The notes under the pieces: generated by a model
What the model saw: only the letters and a program-made list of their open reading frames with translations
Told to the model about the DNA's origin: nothing
Databases searched by the model: none
Shown: positions 11,178-21,703 of the stretch, piece after piece
How the letters are laid out: each line of letters starts with the position of its first letter
Position numbering within the stretch: position 1 is the stretch's first letter
Made by a program: the position numbers and the translations under genes
From: Prunus persica
Lineage: Eukaryota > Streptophyta > Magnoliopsida > Rosales > Rosaceae
Assembly: GCF_000346465.2 (NCBI RefSeq)
Contig: NC_034011.1
Span: 18,326,676-18,390,675 of the forward strand
DNA length: 64,000 nucleotides
Reading direction: 5' to 3'

Positions 11178-12521
11178 ATGATTTTGTCTTGGAGAAGAAG
11201 AAAATCTACCCGCCACGCCAACAAGAAGAAGGAGTTTTTGGCTGGCGAGAATTTGGACATGGAGATGGAGGAGATCGCGGTTCCCACGCATTTTCGATGC
11301 CCGATATCTCTCGATTTGATGAAGGATCCGGTGACGCTGTCGACGGGGATGACGTACGACCGATCAAGCATTGAGAAGTGGATAGAGACCGGGAACAGGA
11401 CATGCCCGGCAACTAACCAGGAACTCAAGAGTTTTGACCAAATACCAAACCATGCACTACGTCGAATGATCCAAGATTGGTGCGTCGAAAACCGGTCTTA
11501 TGGGATCGAACGGATCCCAACGCCTCGAATCCCCGTGACAAAGTACGAGGTTTCGAGGATTTGTGAGAGAATTGCCGCCGCGGCACGACTCGGGGACGGT
11601 AGAAAGTGTGGAGAATTGGTGGGGAAGATCAAAGCATGGGGCAAAGAGAGCGAGAGGAACAAGAAGTGTATGGTGGAGAATGGAATTGGCTGCTGCTTGT
11701 CAGCTGCGTTAGATTCTTTTGCCAGCATTTCAATGGAGGATCATGTGGAGATATTGTTGGAGATTTTGTCAATGCTGCCATGGATGTTTCCAGTGAGTGA
11801 AGAAGGCCAATCAAAGCTTGGATCTGCAGGGTCTTTGCGATGTTTCTTGTCGTTTTTGGAGGGCAAAGATCTATCAGCAAGGCAAAACGCAGTTTTGGTA
11901 CTGGGAAAGTTGCTTTCTTTGGATCAAAAACATGTGGATGACTTTGTTGAGAGTGAAGGAGCAATTGAAGCATTGGTTGGGATAATTAGAGAGCCTATTT
12001 CTCCTGCAGCTACTAAGGCTGCTCTGACTTCTGTTTTGTTCATGATTTCATTTCCATCAGCAGCCAGTGATGAAATCAGATCAAGATTTGTGGAGTTGGG
12101 TTTGGTTTCTTTGCTGCTAGAGATTATTGTTGACGCAGAGAGACGCCTGTGTGAGAGGGCTTTGGGAGTTTTGGAGGGTCTTTGTGATTGCAAACAAGGG
12201 AAAGACAAGGTCCTTGAGAATGCTCTAACAATACCCCTTTTGGTTAAGAAGATTTTGAGGATTTCGGAGTTGGCGACTGAGTTTTCGATCGCTATAATTT
12301 GGAAGCTCTGCAGAATTGAAACTGAGGAAAGCGTTTTGATTGAGGCACTTCAAGTGGGTGCATTTCAGAAGCTCTTGGTTCTCTTGCAGGTTGGTTGTGG
12401 TGATGGGATAAAGGAGAAGGTTACTGACTTGTTGAAATTGTTCAATCTTCACTCAAGTAAAATGGACTGTGTTAATTCATCCATGGATTTCAAGAACCTA
12501 AAGAGGCCATTTTTGGGTTAG
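11178..12521 (+). CDS. U-box E3 ubiquitin ligase, CMPG1/PUB20-21-like
   Basis: A single-exon 447-residue protein. The U-box spans about residues 35-110: VPTHFRCPISLDLMKDPVTL, then TGMTYDRSSIEKWIETG, then NRTCPATNQ and IPNHALRRMIQDWC. That is the E2-docking fold of plant U-box ligases. The remainder is helical and leucine-rich (SLRCFLSFLEGKDLSARQNA, ALGVLEGLCDCKQGKDKV, AIIWKLC), as expected for degenerate armadillo repeats that bind substrate. Length and architecture match the PUB20-PUB24/CMPG1 group, cytosolic positive or negative regulators of PAMP-triggered defence. The next gene is TMK1-like, as for CMPG1 in Arabidopsis. The ATG used follows a normal leader; a second in-frame Met pair (MEMEE, about residue 28) is less likely. 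The frame is intact; the exact PUB number is uncertain. Confidence 0.93.
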   Translation: MILSWRRRKSTRHANKKKEFLAGENLDMEMEEIAVPTHFRCPISLDLMKDPVTLSTGMTYDRSSIEKWIETGNRTCPATNQELKSFDQIPNHALRRMIQDWCVENRSYGIERIPTPRIPVTKYEVSRICERIAAAARLGDGRKCGELVGKIKAWGKESERNKKCMVENGIGCCLSAALDSFASISMEDHVEILLEILSMLPWMFPVSEEGQSKLGSAGSLRCFLSFLEGKDLSARQNAVLVLGKLLSLDQKHVDDFVESEGAIEALVGIIREPISPAATKAALTSVLFMISFPSAASDEIRSRFVELGLVSLLLEIIVDAERRLCERALGVLEGLCDCKQGKDKVLENALTIPLLVKKILRISELATEFSIAIIWKLCRIETEESVLIEALQVGAFQKLLVLLQVGCGDGIKEKVTDLLKLFNLHSSKMDCVNSSMDFKNLKRPFLG

Positions 12522-13450
12522 GTGAAATTTTTTGTTCTGTAGATTGGGTTAGAAATTCTTTTTTGTACAAAATAGAAAGATATGTAAAGAGAATACCATA
12601 CAATTAATTCAATTACCAGGTCGGAACCTGGAACAAACATTCATTCATTCAATGTATGCCGAAAGGTTGCCATTTTCCTTTTCCTGTTCTTTTTTTCTTT
12701 TGACAATGTTATTCTTGTCACCCAAAAGTCACAAAAGTGCATTTGCTTTTCATTAGAGCAGTAAATCCCAAATGACTATAGATTAATTCTGAAGGCGAGA
12801 AGTTGTCCCTTTAAACTTGGGAAATTCTGCCATACGAACACAGATGACATACAAACACTGTCTGAGCGTTAGATCAGGAGGACAGAGTTCGTTTGGCAGA
12901 CGATCTATTACAGCTACGAGAGAGGATATCTCCCCAATGATTTCTACTATATGGAATCCCCAGGTTCAAGACTCTCTTCAGTGTCAAGTGTACTTCAATC
13001 TGGAGTTAACTAAGATGGAAGTAAAAATCTCTCCTCATTGGTTAGTGAAGTCACATTATCTGCCTCAGAGATTAAGCATGCGTCCTTCCTCTTGATTGCT
13101 CCTTTAGGATGCATAGGAAGGAGCTCCTAAAACATTATACAGATAATACTATGCTGGCGAAGAAAAAGAGTATCTAATAAGACAGAAATCTAGGATACAA
13201 TGGCAATAAGGCTATGGATAATGTTTCTTCATACTTCCTCAAATCCATTTACAAGATGAGTAGGTGCAAAATTACTTCTATTGGACTGAATATGATTCTT
13301 TGACAGTCAAAGATGAAGAGATCAAAGCTGAAGCTGCAAAGGTCTTCTGGTCCTTTTTGGCTAATTCTAGAGGGAGCACAAGTCCTAATTTGGATGGCTT
13401 GAGACTTTGGAATCTCAAGCTCAAGAAATAAGCAGGGATACCTATATAGG
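12522..13450. other. 3' flank of the U-box gene, no further gene seen
   Basis: The 3' UTR with AT-rich polyadenylation-like sequence lies in about 12522-12700. The remainder up to the hAT-like boundary contains only short ORFs without recognisable domains. Confidence 0.5.
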
Positions 13451-14605
13451 CAATGGGTGTGTCGGGTATGTGTCGTGTCAGGATAATTATCGTGTCAAGA
13501 ATGCTCAACTCGAACCCGACCCCATTTAATAAATGTGTCATGTCAGGTTCAAGTCGTCTTAAACAGGTTATTAAACAGGTTACCTTGTTAATAACATGTT
13601 TACTCCTTCATATTTTCCAATAAATTCGTACACTTGTGAGTATTATAATTGGATGATTAGCACATTAATTTGTGTTGTTAAAATAAAAAGAAAACAAAAG
13701 AAATATTAGAAAAAATATATTTATTTCACATTAAAAAAAAATAGAGGAAACAAGGGACTACATTAATTTTTTTTTTTTTAATTTTATAAAAACAACAACA
13801 ACATCATGGCACGCTTCCTGATCCACAATAGGAAACTTTAGTTTAGCCATCTAGATCTCCTCTCTCGGGTTTTCACGCACCTCTTCTTAGGGCTCATCAC
13901 TTGAGCTTCCAAAAATCACTTTCTTAACTTTAGCAAAACTTGGATCTCCTCGCGCACGTTTACCCAGTCAATCCAAGGCCTCCAGCTGCTCTTGCATGTC
14001 CTTAGAGTAAAAATCTACCATCTTTGATAGTTTTTCAATCTATTCCTGCAATATTTCAAGCTGGTGCCAAGTCTCCTCCGACGTCTTTGCCCTTTACCTC
14101 ATGAGAATTGACAATCTTCATCACGAACCACCTGATTATCATCCCTTATTCTCAGCACATGCCCATCCTTGGGAGTCACCAAACTCCTCGCAACTCCAAT
14201 AGCAACATTGTTATCAAAGTAACTGGTCCTTGTGATGAAGCAAAGTAAGGCATCCATACTTGGCAGCCTTTTGCCCCCATGTATGTGTTGGCGGAACTAG
14301 GTTTAGATCGAGCGAAATGGGAATGAAGATGCCATTTTAGTTCTGAGTTTGAGGATACAGGTTAAGATCAAGAGAAATAGAGAGGAAGAAAATTGGCAGA
14401 GCTAGGTTATTTTATTTTTTTAATTTTCTGAGTTATGATTTTGTGTTTTCCCCTTGTTTCCTTTTATAGACGAACACGGGGCCGCTTGTGGTTTGTGGGA
14501 GCCGTTTAGCAAAGTCATATGTAATTTTTGCCCAAATTTGCATGTCATGTTTTTTCGGTGCGGATTTCGAGTCGTATAACGGGTCGTATTGGAAATTGTC
14601 ACCCC
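13451..14605. mobile_element. hAT-like non-autonomous remnant
   Basis: The left end carries a GTGTCGGGTATGTGTCGTGTC-type sequence. The right end, read from the other strand, starts AGGGGTGACAATTTCC and continues with ACGACCCG motifs. These GTGTCGTGTC/ACGACCCG subterminal words and a GGGGTGACAATTT end are typical of plant hAT-type elements. Flanks ctatatag and ctctataa agree at 6 of 8 positions, a weak target duplication. No transposase frame is visible. Confidence 0.4.
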
Positions 14606-14964
14606 TCTATAAAGAAATAAACTTTTATTTTATTATTATTTTTAAGAAAAACTGCCGAATACCCCCTTGAACTATATCGACTGTCGAAATGTTCACCCTA
14701 AATTATTTTTCAGTCAATTTAGCCATCAAAGTATTTTAAATGGTCAATTTAGCCCTTGCTCTCAAGTTTTTAGACTTCCATCCAATTTTCTGTTAATTAT
14801 AAGGGTAAGTTTGTCATTTTACAAGAACAATACCAAAAAATAATAAAGAAAATGTGAAATCCTGATTTCTTCTCTCTCTCTTTATTTTATTTTATTCTTT
14901 TTCATTTCCTTCTTCTTCCTCCCTCTCTTTTCTTTATTCTCTCCCCGTCTCTCTCCAGATCTGC

Positions 14965-14970
<6 letters not shown>

Positions 14971-15004
<34 letters not shown>
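14971..15004. repeat. (CT)n microsatellite
   Basis: CT-dinucleotide run inside the long-TIR element. Confidence 0.9.
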
Positions 15005-15009
<5 letters not shown>

Positions 15010-15226
15010 CTTTCTTCTATCCTTCCTGTGGTAACCTAGTACATAACTTCTCTTTGGGATTGAAATTACTGGGCTTAAGATCTCTCACCATTGAAGCATG
15101 CTTCCCAATACAGTATCTAAAAACCAAAAACACCACAACATCAAACACCAACCTCCATTGATAAAGAAAAACCATAAGCAAAAAATCACTCCACGACTTG
15201 TAAAATCGAAAAATCAGAAAAAGTAC

Positions 15227-15530
15227 CTAATACCCAGATGAAGATTGAGCATCAAATCGCAATTCTAATGCCCTTTTGATATGGTATGGCCAGGCATCTT
15301 GGGCTCGCCAGAGACCTGTGCCGCTGTAGAACATCGAAGCCTCCACATCATCGATAATATCACAAGTAAATATCCCCAACTTCCCCATCAGATTCCCAGA
15401 TACAAAACCTAGGAAAAGTCCTATCTGCCAAGCTCCCTCTAGCCCCATCCATTCGTAATCGTCAGATTCTTAGCGATAAAAGCCCCAATGTCGTCAAGCT
15501 CCGCTCCTTCCTTTTCCTCTTTTTTTTTTT
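15227..15530 (-). pseudogene. Putative captured gene fragment inside the long-TIR element
   Basis: On the minus strand two overlapping frames look protein-like rather than random. The upstream one reads AELDDIGAFIAKNLTITNGW. The next begins ESDDYEWMGLEGAW and continues through MGKLGIFTCDIIDDVEASMF and AWPYHIKRALELRFD to a stop at 15227. A one-base shift at the overlap would join them, which is what a decayed captured exon looks like. A GT dinucleotide follows the frame (attag-gtactt). I do not recognise the parent protein. Confidence 0.35.
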
Positions 15531-15779
15531 GTTTTTTTTTGGGTGTTTTTCCAGTTTTGTAGTTTTAACAATTTAATTATTTTAAACTTCAAAAAAATTT
15601 TAATTTTAATTCAACAGTGAGTTACGTGCCTAACATGTGCCATTTAGACAGAAAATTGGATGAAAACTAATGACATGGGCTAAATTGACCATTTAAAATA
15701 ATTCAATGGCTAAATTGGCTGAAAAAATAATTTAGAGTGGATATTTCAACAGTCGAGATACTTCAAGGGTATTCGGCAG

Positions 15780-16208
15780 CTTACTCTTATTTTTATTAAG
15801 CTTAGCCTATCATTGGCTCTGAAGTAGATTTTATTATTTTTTATTATTTTTTATTTTTGGTTGCTACATTGCCACCATAATTAGGGTGTTGCTATCTCAG
15901 ATGATCAGATCATTAGTCTTAACCAGGTTTTTTATTTTTGGTCTTAGTTACTGAGTTTACTTAATGAAAGCATGTGACATGCTTGAATATGAGAGTTTCT
16001 ATTAAAATGAAATATTATTTCTTCAGAGTCGAGAACCACTTCCCATTTCATTCAAAACCTATAAAACAAGTCATAACATTCCAGAACATCAGAGTGGGGG
16101 TAAGGCTAAAACATGAAAGTTTGAACAAATTGTACACAGAAACCGCAAGTTAAGACGCAACAAGAATAAACATACCAAACCACGATTACAATAATTTACA
16201 TCTAAGTC
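15780..16208. other. 3' flank of the TMK1-like gene
   Basis: AT-rich DNA. The TMK1-like 3' UTR (minus strand) should occupy roughly the right-hand 200 bp. No other feature seen. Confidence 0.5.
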
Positions 16209-19200
16209 TTATCTCCCATCCGCAGATGTGAAAGACTCGGCGAATCCATACGGTCGTGTAGGGATGCTAGTCTGAGTATTATCCAAGCTGGGAAGAAGCG
16301 ATGAAGAAGAGGATTCCATATTGCTTCTGCCTTCATAAGCCTGCCACTTCTTAAGTGCTTGTGGCAATGACATTTCGAGGTCTATACCGTATATGTCTTC
16401 AGAACTCTGATCACTTGGTTTCCAAAGCTCCACTAGAGAAGATAGAACATTGACAGTATGGCCCATGTCAGGCCTTTGATACGGTTCTCTTGCACAGCAG
16501 TGGCCTGCTAACTCAGCAACAGTGCTGACACTGGCAAGTGTTTCCTCACTGAGATCAATTGTTGGATCAATGGCCTTGCGGAACGTGTCCTTGTTGATGA
16601 ACATTCTCCGGAACCATGTTACAAGGTGCATGCTCTCCTCTGGCTGGCTCTCGTCAAGTGCTTTTCGCCCGGTGATTAGCTCCATCAAAATCACCCCAAA
16701 ACTGAACACATCTACTTTAGTTGTCACACGGCCCGTAACTGCATGTGTTACAAATGTTTCGTTAAAGATTAAAATCAATATTAGTTAGCAAGCATTAACC
16801 AAAAGATAAATAGAATTTATCTTTTTCTGAAAAATAAAATGAATTATACAACATTATAAATTGCAGGACCACAAGAAAAAGCGCAAGCAAAAGACAATAA
16901 TTAGCTTTGTTGTCAATCTACTGAAGTGGGGCTCAGCTGACTCAAAAAAGAGAAAAACAAAAGAACAAAAATGCTAAAGGGGGTTAAGAGAATCTATTGT
17001 TCATGAGGCCAAAACCAACTGGCAACAACTACTACAAGGGAAGCTTTCAATGAAAACAATCCAATAGAAGCCAAATATCCTACCTTTGTGTTATTATAAA
17101 GAGTAAACAAAAATAGCTTAATCTTCAGGTTTTCAAGTGAGCTCAGAAAACCTAACTAGCACTGATGCCCCCAAAAAGGCCAAAACCACAGCTGGCAGAG
17201 AATAGAATGATGCACTTTAGATTATTACTGAACATGCAATTTGGTGAAGCGTGGATTATACTAATCTATCGTATGGTCACTTTCTTGTCCCTGTACCTAA
17301 CCCACAAACCCCCTAAGGAAATCATTACTTCACGTTTCTAGTTTGCTTTCTTATCCCAGTGATGGCTCCATATATCATAACATGGCGGGAAGCAGACTTA
17401 TTACCATCTTACATCTATGAGTGTGACGGGTTACACAAGTTGATAAAAAGCTGATGTTTGCTTCTTCCTTTTTTTTTTTTGCCCCTTAAACTGGTTTGCT
17501 TGAGTATTAACACAATCTTAGGAAATGGACGCAAAGACCTAAGGTTAAATTCTGGTGGTGCCATGTTATGCAAATATTTTCCATGAACTTTTAAGTATCA
17601 GGTACTCAAAACTGATCTGGTATCGCTCTTGCGTTTTATCTTCTATCAGTTTCTTTAAGTACATAAAATTAAAAAATTAATTAAAAAGTAAACAGAAACA
17701 AAACTTACCTGCATATTCTGGTGCCAAGTATCCAAAAGTCCCTGCAATTCTTGTTTCAATTGAAAATTTACCCTCTGGAGCAAGCCGTACGAGACCAAAA
17801 TCTGCAACCTTTGCCCTCATATCATCTCCGAGAAGAATATTTGAAGGCTTTAAGTCCCTATGTATAAAGCTCTGATGTGCCAAACCATGGAGATACTCAA
17901 CCCCCCTTGCTACATCTAAGGCAATGGTCAGCCTTTTTGTCCATTCAAGTGGCTTCAGTCCTTCTTCCGGCCAGTTGAAGAGGTACCTACTGAGCGTCCC
18001 TTGAGGCATGTATTCATATACAAGAAGCCTTTCATTGCCATCCAAACAATATCCCAGAAGAGCAACTAGATGCCTGTGACGAACCTTTGTCAAAACCGAA
18101 ATTTCAGACTTAAATTCAGTAAGCCCCTTACCAGCTATTACCCCAGACTCCATTCTCTTAACTGCAATCTTTGTTCCATCATGCAGTTCCCCTTTATACA
18201 CTGTCCCAAAACCTCCTTGTCCCAATATATTTTCTTGACTGAAATTGTTGGTCACATTCCGGAGCACTTGAATAGAAATCACCATGTTTCCTGCTTCAAC
18301 CATTTGGATTTCACTGGGCTCACTACTAGGAAGAGTATGAGTTTCACTTATTGCACCAACACTAACACTGGAGCCAGCAACTGTGATCTTCATGCTTTCA
18401 TTATCAGACCCAGAATGGCGGGGATGAATTACCATTGCATTCGGGCTCTGAACTCTGCTTAACTGCTTTTGTTTTGTTCTATATATACAGATAAGCAACA
18501 GTGCAATTAAGAAAATCACAAAAACACCCCCGATCACGGAGAACACAATAACTCCTGTTAGAGTTGAAGATTTCTTTCCGTGAGGTCCAGAACTGCCATT
18601 ATTTCCGGAACCTATACTTGGAGAAGGGTTAGTTGAATTTTGAGATGGTGCAGCTCCCGATGAAGTACTCATGTCCTTCCCTATATCAGGGTTACCATTC
18701 TTGTTTACAAGCACATTAACCTTAAAGTCTGGAACTTTCCCATAGAGCTTATTATTTGACACATCTAAAGTAGTAAGTGCAGGCAGCGTGGCAAGCTCCT
18801 CAGGAATAGTTCCAGTTAAATTGTTATCAGCAAGAATTACCCTTTGCAGGGACTTCAGTGATGCAATTTCGGGCGAAATCATTCCAGTAAGACCCATTTT
18901 CTGAAAATTGAGGACAGTAATGTTCCCATTACTACAGGTGACCCCAATCCAATCTGCACAAGGATCATTCCCCTTCCAATTCTCTGCAAACCTTTGTGGG
19001 TAACCCAGTGAACTCACAATCAAAAGCAAAGCATTCACTCGAGGATCACATTGACCAAGACTGGGCAAGCAAAAGTTATTAGAACCATTAACCATATCTA
19101 CTGCAACCCCCACCCCAAAAGCTGGCATTGGCCCTTGGAGCAAATTGTTTGTCAAATTCACCGCCTCTAGTGATTTAAGATTCAACAATGAAACTGGAAC

Positions 19201-20043
19201 GGGACCAGTAAACATATTATCTCTCAAACTCAAGCTCCGCAAATCTTTCAAACCCGAAAAGTCTGGTAATGGACCCGAAAATGCATTAGAATGCAACCAA
19301 ACTTCTTTCAACAGAGTCATGTTTTGTATCACCCCAATGCTTCCACCCAGCTTACCTACACTCTCTTGGCCATTAAGCCAAAGAGACTGAATTTGCGACC
19401 GGGCAAAGCTCTCGGGCAATTCGCCTAGGAGGCCATTGAAAGCCAAGTGCAAGTTAACCAGACTTGAAAACGAATCGCCGTCGAAAAAATCCGGTACGTT
19501 TCCGGTAATGTTGGCCGAATTGGCCGAGAAATTTTGAAGTGATGATGCATTTCGGAGAGTTGCGGGGATTTCCCAACCCATAAAAGGGTTGTTATCAATC
19601 TCAACAGATTGAAGTGAAGTCATGTCAGTGAAGAAATCACTGGGAATTGAACTAAATTGGTTGTTACTAAGCAATAGCACTTGTAATAAGCTTAACCCAT
19701 TTAAGCTCGGAAGAGGACCTGAGATTTTGTTCCACTGAAGCTCTAAACGCTCTAGTTTAGTGAGGTTTTGGAGGCTTGGAGGAAGCGTACCTTCAAGATT
19801 GAGGTGACCCAGTTGGATCCGAGTCACCCTTTTGTCATCGGACCAGCCAACATGGCTCCACTTGCGGGGGTCAGGGTCGGACCATCCGAGAGATTCAGAT
19901 GGGTTGAGGCTCTTCTTGAGATCCAGCATTACTGAAGCATCATTGCTCGAACTTGGTTGAGAGTTGGCACACAGCAAAAATGAAGAAAACCCAGCAAGGA
20001 AAATAGTCAAAAGCTTGAACCCAAAATGTGTTTTCTTCTTCAT
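16209..20043 (-). CDS. TMK1: LRR receptor-like kinase, TMK1-like (two exons)
   Basis: Exon 1 is 17709-20043, exon 2 is 16209-16738; the 970-bp intron has a canonical CAG|GTAAGT donor and ATGCAG acceptor. The joined frame is 954 residues. A signal peptide (about 1-28) is followed by LRRs, the TMK-type non-LRR island with [16 protein letters not shown], more LRRs, a Gly/Ser-rich stalk, one membrane span (about 495-522) and a kinase. Kinase hallmarks are [36 protein letters not shown] and [11 protein letters not shown]. The end ..[18 protein letters not shown] matches the conserved TMK1 tail. TMKs act at the plasma membrane in auxin signalling with ABP1-type partners, ROPs and H+-ATPases. The ATG ([10 protein letters not shown]) directly precedes the signal peptide. 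Odd point: the N-terminal cap reads [12 protein letters not shown], lacking the cysteine pair found in Arabidopsis TMK1. Confidence 0.95.
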
Positions 20044-20062
20044 CTTGAAACAACTGCACAAT

Positions 20063-20102
<40 letters not shown>

Positions 20103-20507
20103 TTTGTACAAAGTATTGCAGAAAGGTGTAAACTTTCAAGAAGTTGGTTCCATATTATTCCAAATGATCGGGAGATCGATAGAGAGAAAGAGGGGGCTCA
20201 TTACATTGTTGAAGGAAAGTTAGAATCTTTGAGTAGAATGGTGATGGAGGGCAGAGAGAAAGAAAGTGTGCAGTGAACAGAGAAGCTTTTTTTAGCAAGA
20301 GGGGAAGACTGTCTGGCTTGCACATGGGGAGTGAGGACCACATGGGAGTCTCTGAATTGGGAAAGGGTGGGGGGGCTTAAAAAAGGCTGTCAATGACAGA
20401 GTAAAAAGGCTGGAAATGAGTCATGAATGGAGTGGGTTTTTGATACCTGGTCCATCAGTCCATTGGGGGTCAAGTTGGCCTTACAATATGCATAAATAAA
20501 TAATAAT
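20044..20507 (-). promoter_or_regulatory. Residual proximal promoter and leader of the TMK1-like gene
   Basis: About 460 bp separate the TMK1-like ATG from the target duplication of an LTR retrotransposon. It includes an (AG)n tract at 20066-20099 (CT-rich on the coding strand, typical of plant leaders). Original upstream DNA would now continue beyond 27590. Confidence 0.55.
20066..20099. repeat. (AG)n microsatellite in the TMK1-like leader
   Basis: Uninterrupted AG run of about 17 units, 23 bp upstream of the ATG; it would be CU repeats in the 5' UTR. Confidence 0.92.
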
Positions 20508-20512
20508 AAAAG
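20508..20512. repeat. Target-site duplication, left copy (AAAAG)
   Basis: Identical to 27586-27590 at the other end of the element; 5 bp is standard for LTR retrotransposons. Confidence 0.85.
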
Positions 20513-20690
20513 TGTTGTAAATAATAAGGTGGAGCCCATCTCTAATTGGAAGAGGCTTTGCTTACAAAAGGGTTCACACTCTTCCTTTGTAATTAGACAT
20601 TGAGAATACTAAGAAAGACAAATGAATAGAGAGAAAACATTCCCTTCTCTCCATCTCAATTCCCTCTCCAATTCCTCTAGATTTATAACA
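20513..20690 (+). repeat. 5' LTR of the gag-pol-less retrotransposon
   Basis: 178 bp. It differs from the 3' LTR by four substitutions and a 2-bp indel; at all four substitutions this copy has T where the 3' copy has C. Confidence 0.93.
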
Positions 20691-20710
20691 CGTTATCAGC
20701 ACGATTTTAT
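20691..20710 (+). promoter_or_regulatory. Putative primer-binding region
   Basis: The sequence cgttatcagcacgatttt immediately follows the 5' LTR end, where reverse transcription is primed. A cgttatcagcacga word at this place recurs in plant copia elements from memory; the matching tRNA was not determined. Confidence 0.6.
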
Positions 20711-20824
20711 TCAAACAATACCAGCTGAATTTTTATGATGAAACCCAGTCAGAAAAACACAATTGATACACTCTCTTTCTCTCTCCTTTCTCTCTTCCTC
20801 TGAGCAATTTTCAAGCTATTGAAA

Positions 20825-20971
20825 ATGAGCTCTCAGATTTGCAGATCCGCTTCTAGAGCTGCCAGGTCCTTCACCCATTTAAATTCAAATCCCCAAAAAC
20901 CCAATTTTTCTGTACCAGACCACTCTCCCTGCTCTCTCTCTCTCTTGAAATTCCAGAGAAGAAGAGAGTAA
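20825..20971 (+). pseudogene. Captured gene fragment 1: transit-peptide-like N-terminus
   Basis: A 48-codon frame starts MSSQICRSASRAARSFTHLN after a CT-rich leader and ends in TAA. Arg/Ser/Ala-rich composition without acidic residues in the first 25 positions looks like a mitochondrial targeting sequence. The frame then runs into a low-complexity tail (SLSLLKFQRRRE). Probably the 5' UTR and first codons of a host gene; parent not recognised. Confidence 0.35.
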
Positions 20972-21046
20972 AAAGCTCAGACCCCACCACAAGTCCAATA
21001 TGGCCCAGACAGAGGTGGCCAAGACTCAGTTTTGTGAGAAATAACG

Positions 21047-21190
21047 ATGGGAGGACATGGAGCTGTAGAGGTGGCCAAGACGGTCCTTGAGGTTGCTGAC
21101 GTGGCATGGACCGCCATGGAGTGCGGCAACCACCACCTTCACCACGACGCCGACCAAGCAGTATCAATGGGCCAGGAAAACAACAGCTAA
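21047..21190 (+). pseudogene. Captured gene fragment 2: MGGHGAVEVAKTV protein
   Basis: A 47-codon frame starts MGGHGAVEVAKTVLEVADVA and continues with a His-rich stretch to TAA. Its GC-rich codon use differs from the AT-rich retrotransposon interior. A 14-bp duplicate (gaggtggccaagac) occurs twice, at 21013 and 21067, which may mark the junction where it was joined. It resembles the start of a small plant protein family I cannot name. Confidence 0.35.
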
Positions 21191-21247
21191 TTGAACCTCG
21201 TGGGATTCTCCAACCTCTGTTTCTGCCCGAACCTGACCCAAAGTCTA

Positions 21248-21703
21248 ATGGCGAGCCTATGGCGAGCCGCGACGGGCCAGACGGAGAAGCCCAACGACTA
21301 CGACGGAGTGGAGTTCTGGTTAAACCCTGAACGCACTGGTTGGTTGACCAAGCGAGGCGAGTACATAAAGACGTGGCGTCGCCGGTGGTTCGTGCTCAAG
21401 CAAGGCAAGCTCTTCTGGTTCAAGGACTCAACCGTCACCCGCGGCTCCAGCCCACGTGGCGTGATCCCAGTGGCTTCCTGCCTTACAGTCAAGGGAGCCG
21501 AGGACGTCCTCAACAAGCAGTACGCGTTCGAGCTGTCCATGCGCTCCGACACCATGTACTTCATCGCCGACTCGGAGAAGGAGAAGGAGGACTGGATCAA
21601 CTCGATCGGACGATCCATAGTGCAGCACTCGAGGTCCGTCACAGACTCCGAGGTCGTCGATTACGATAGCAACAAGTGTTGGGAAAGGAGGCCAGCTTGG
21701 TGA
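21248..21703 (+). CDS. Captured PH-domain protein (AtPH1-like) inside the LTR retrotransposon
   Basis: The frame starts MASLWRAATGQTEKPNDYDG and contains a complete pleckstrin-homology domain: RTGWLTKRGEYIKTWRRRWF, VLKQGKLFWFKD, SPRGVIPVASCLTVKGAEDV, and the closing EKEKEDWINSIGRSIVQHSR. That is the full layout of plant PH1 (about 145 residues, phosphoinositide binding, endosomal or plasma-membrane associated). The natural end (DSEVVDYDSNK) runs into eight foreign residues (CWERRPAW) before TAG, so the copy stops at or just before the host stop codon. There is no intron and no internal stop: about 143 codons remain open although the element is a few percent diverged between LTRs. High GC content contrasts with the AT-rich interior. 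It lies in sense with the element, so it would be in the genomic RNA. Confidence 0.85.
   Translation: MASLWRAATGQTEKPNDYDGVEFWLNPERTGWLTKRGEYIKTWRRRWFVLKQGKLFWFKDSTVTRGSSPRGVIPVASCLTVKGAEDVLNKQYAFELSMRSDTMYFIADSEKEKEDWINSIGRSIVQHSRSVTDSEVVDYDSNKCWERRPAW

Larger units (their letters stand above)
14652..15779. mobile_element. Long terminal-inverted-repeat element, Mutator-like, possible gene capture
   Basis: Inverted repeats of about 150 bp, starting CTGCCGAATACCC at both ends, run about 14652-14800 and 15625-15779. Both contain AATGGTCAATTTAGCC near the inner side. Long TIRs and about 1.1 kb size suggest a MULE; no clean target duplication can be read in the AT-rich flanks. The interior has a (CT)n tract and a minus-strand frame listed separately. 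Confidence 0.65.

Noticed and set aside
11162..12452. Several minus-strand and alternate-frame ORFs over the U-box gene
   Set aside because: Shadows of the intact plus-strand coding sequence; no domain and no splice logic.
12817..13095. 92-codon plus-strand frame downstream of the U-box gene
   Set aside because: No similarity to any family I know, no promoter or splice context; likely chance.
21298..21669. Alternate-frame and antisense ORFs over the PH1-like copy
   Set aside because: GC-rich shadows of the PH-domain frame, which alone matches a known fold.
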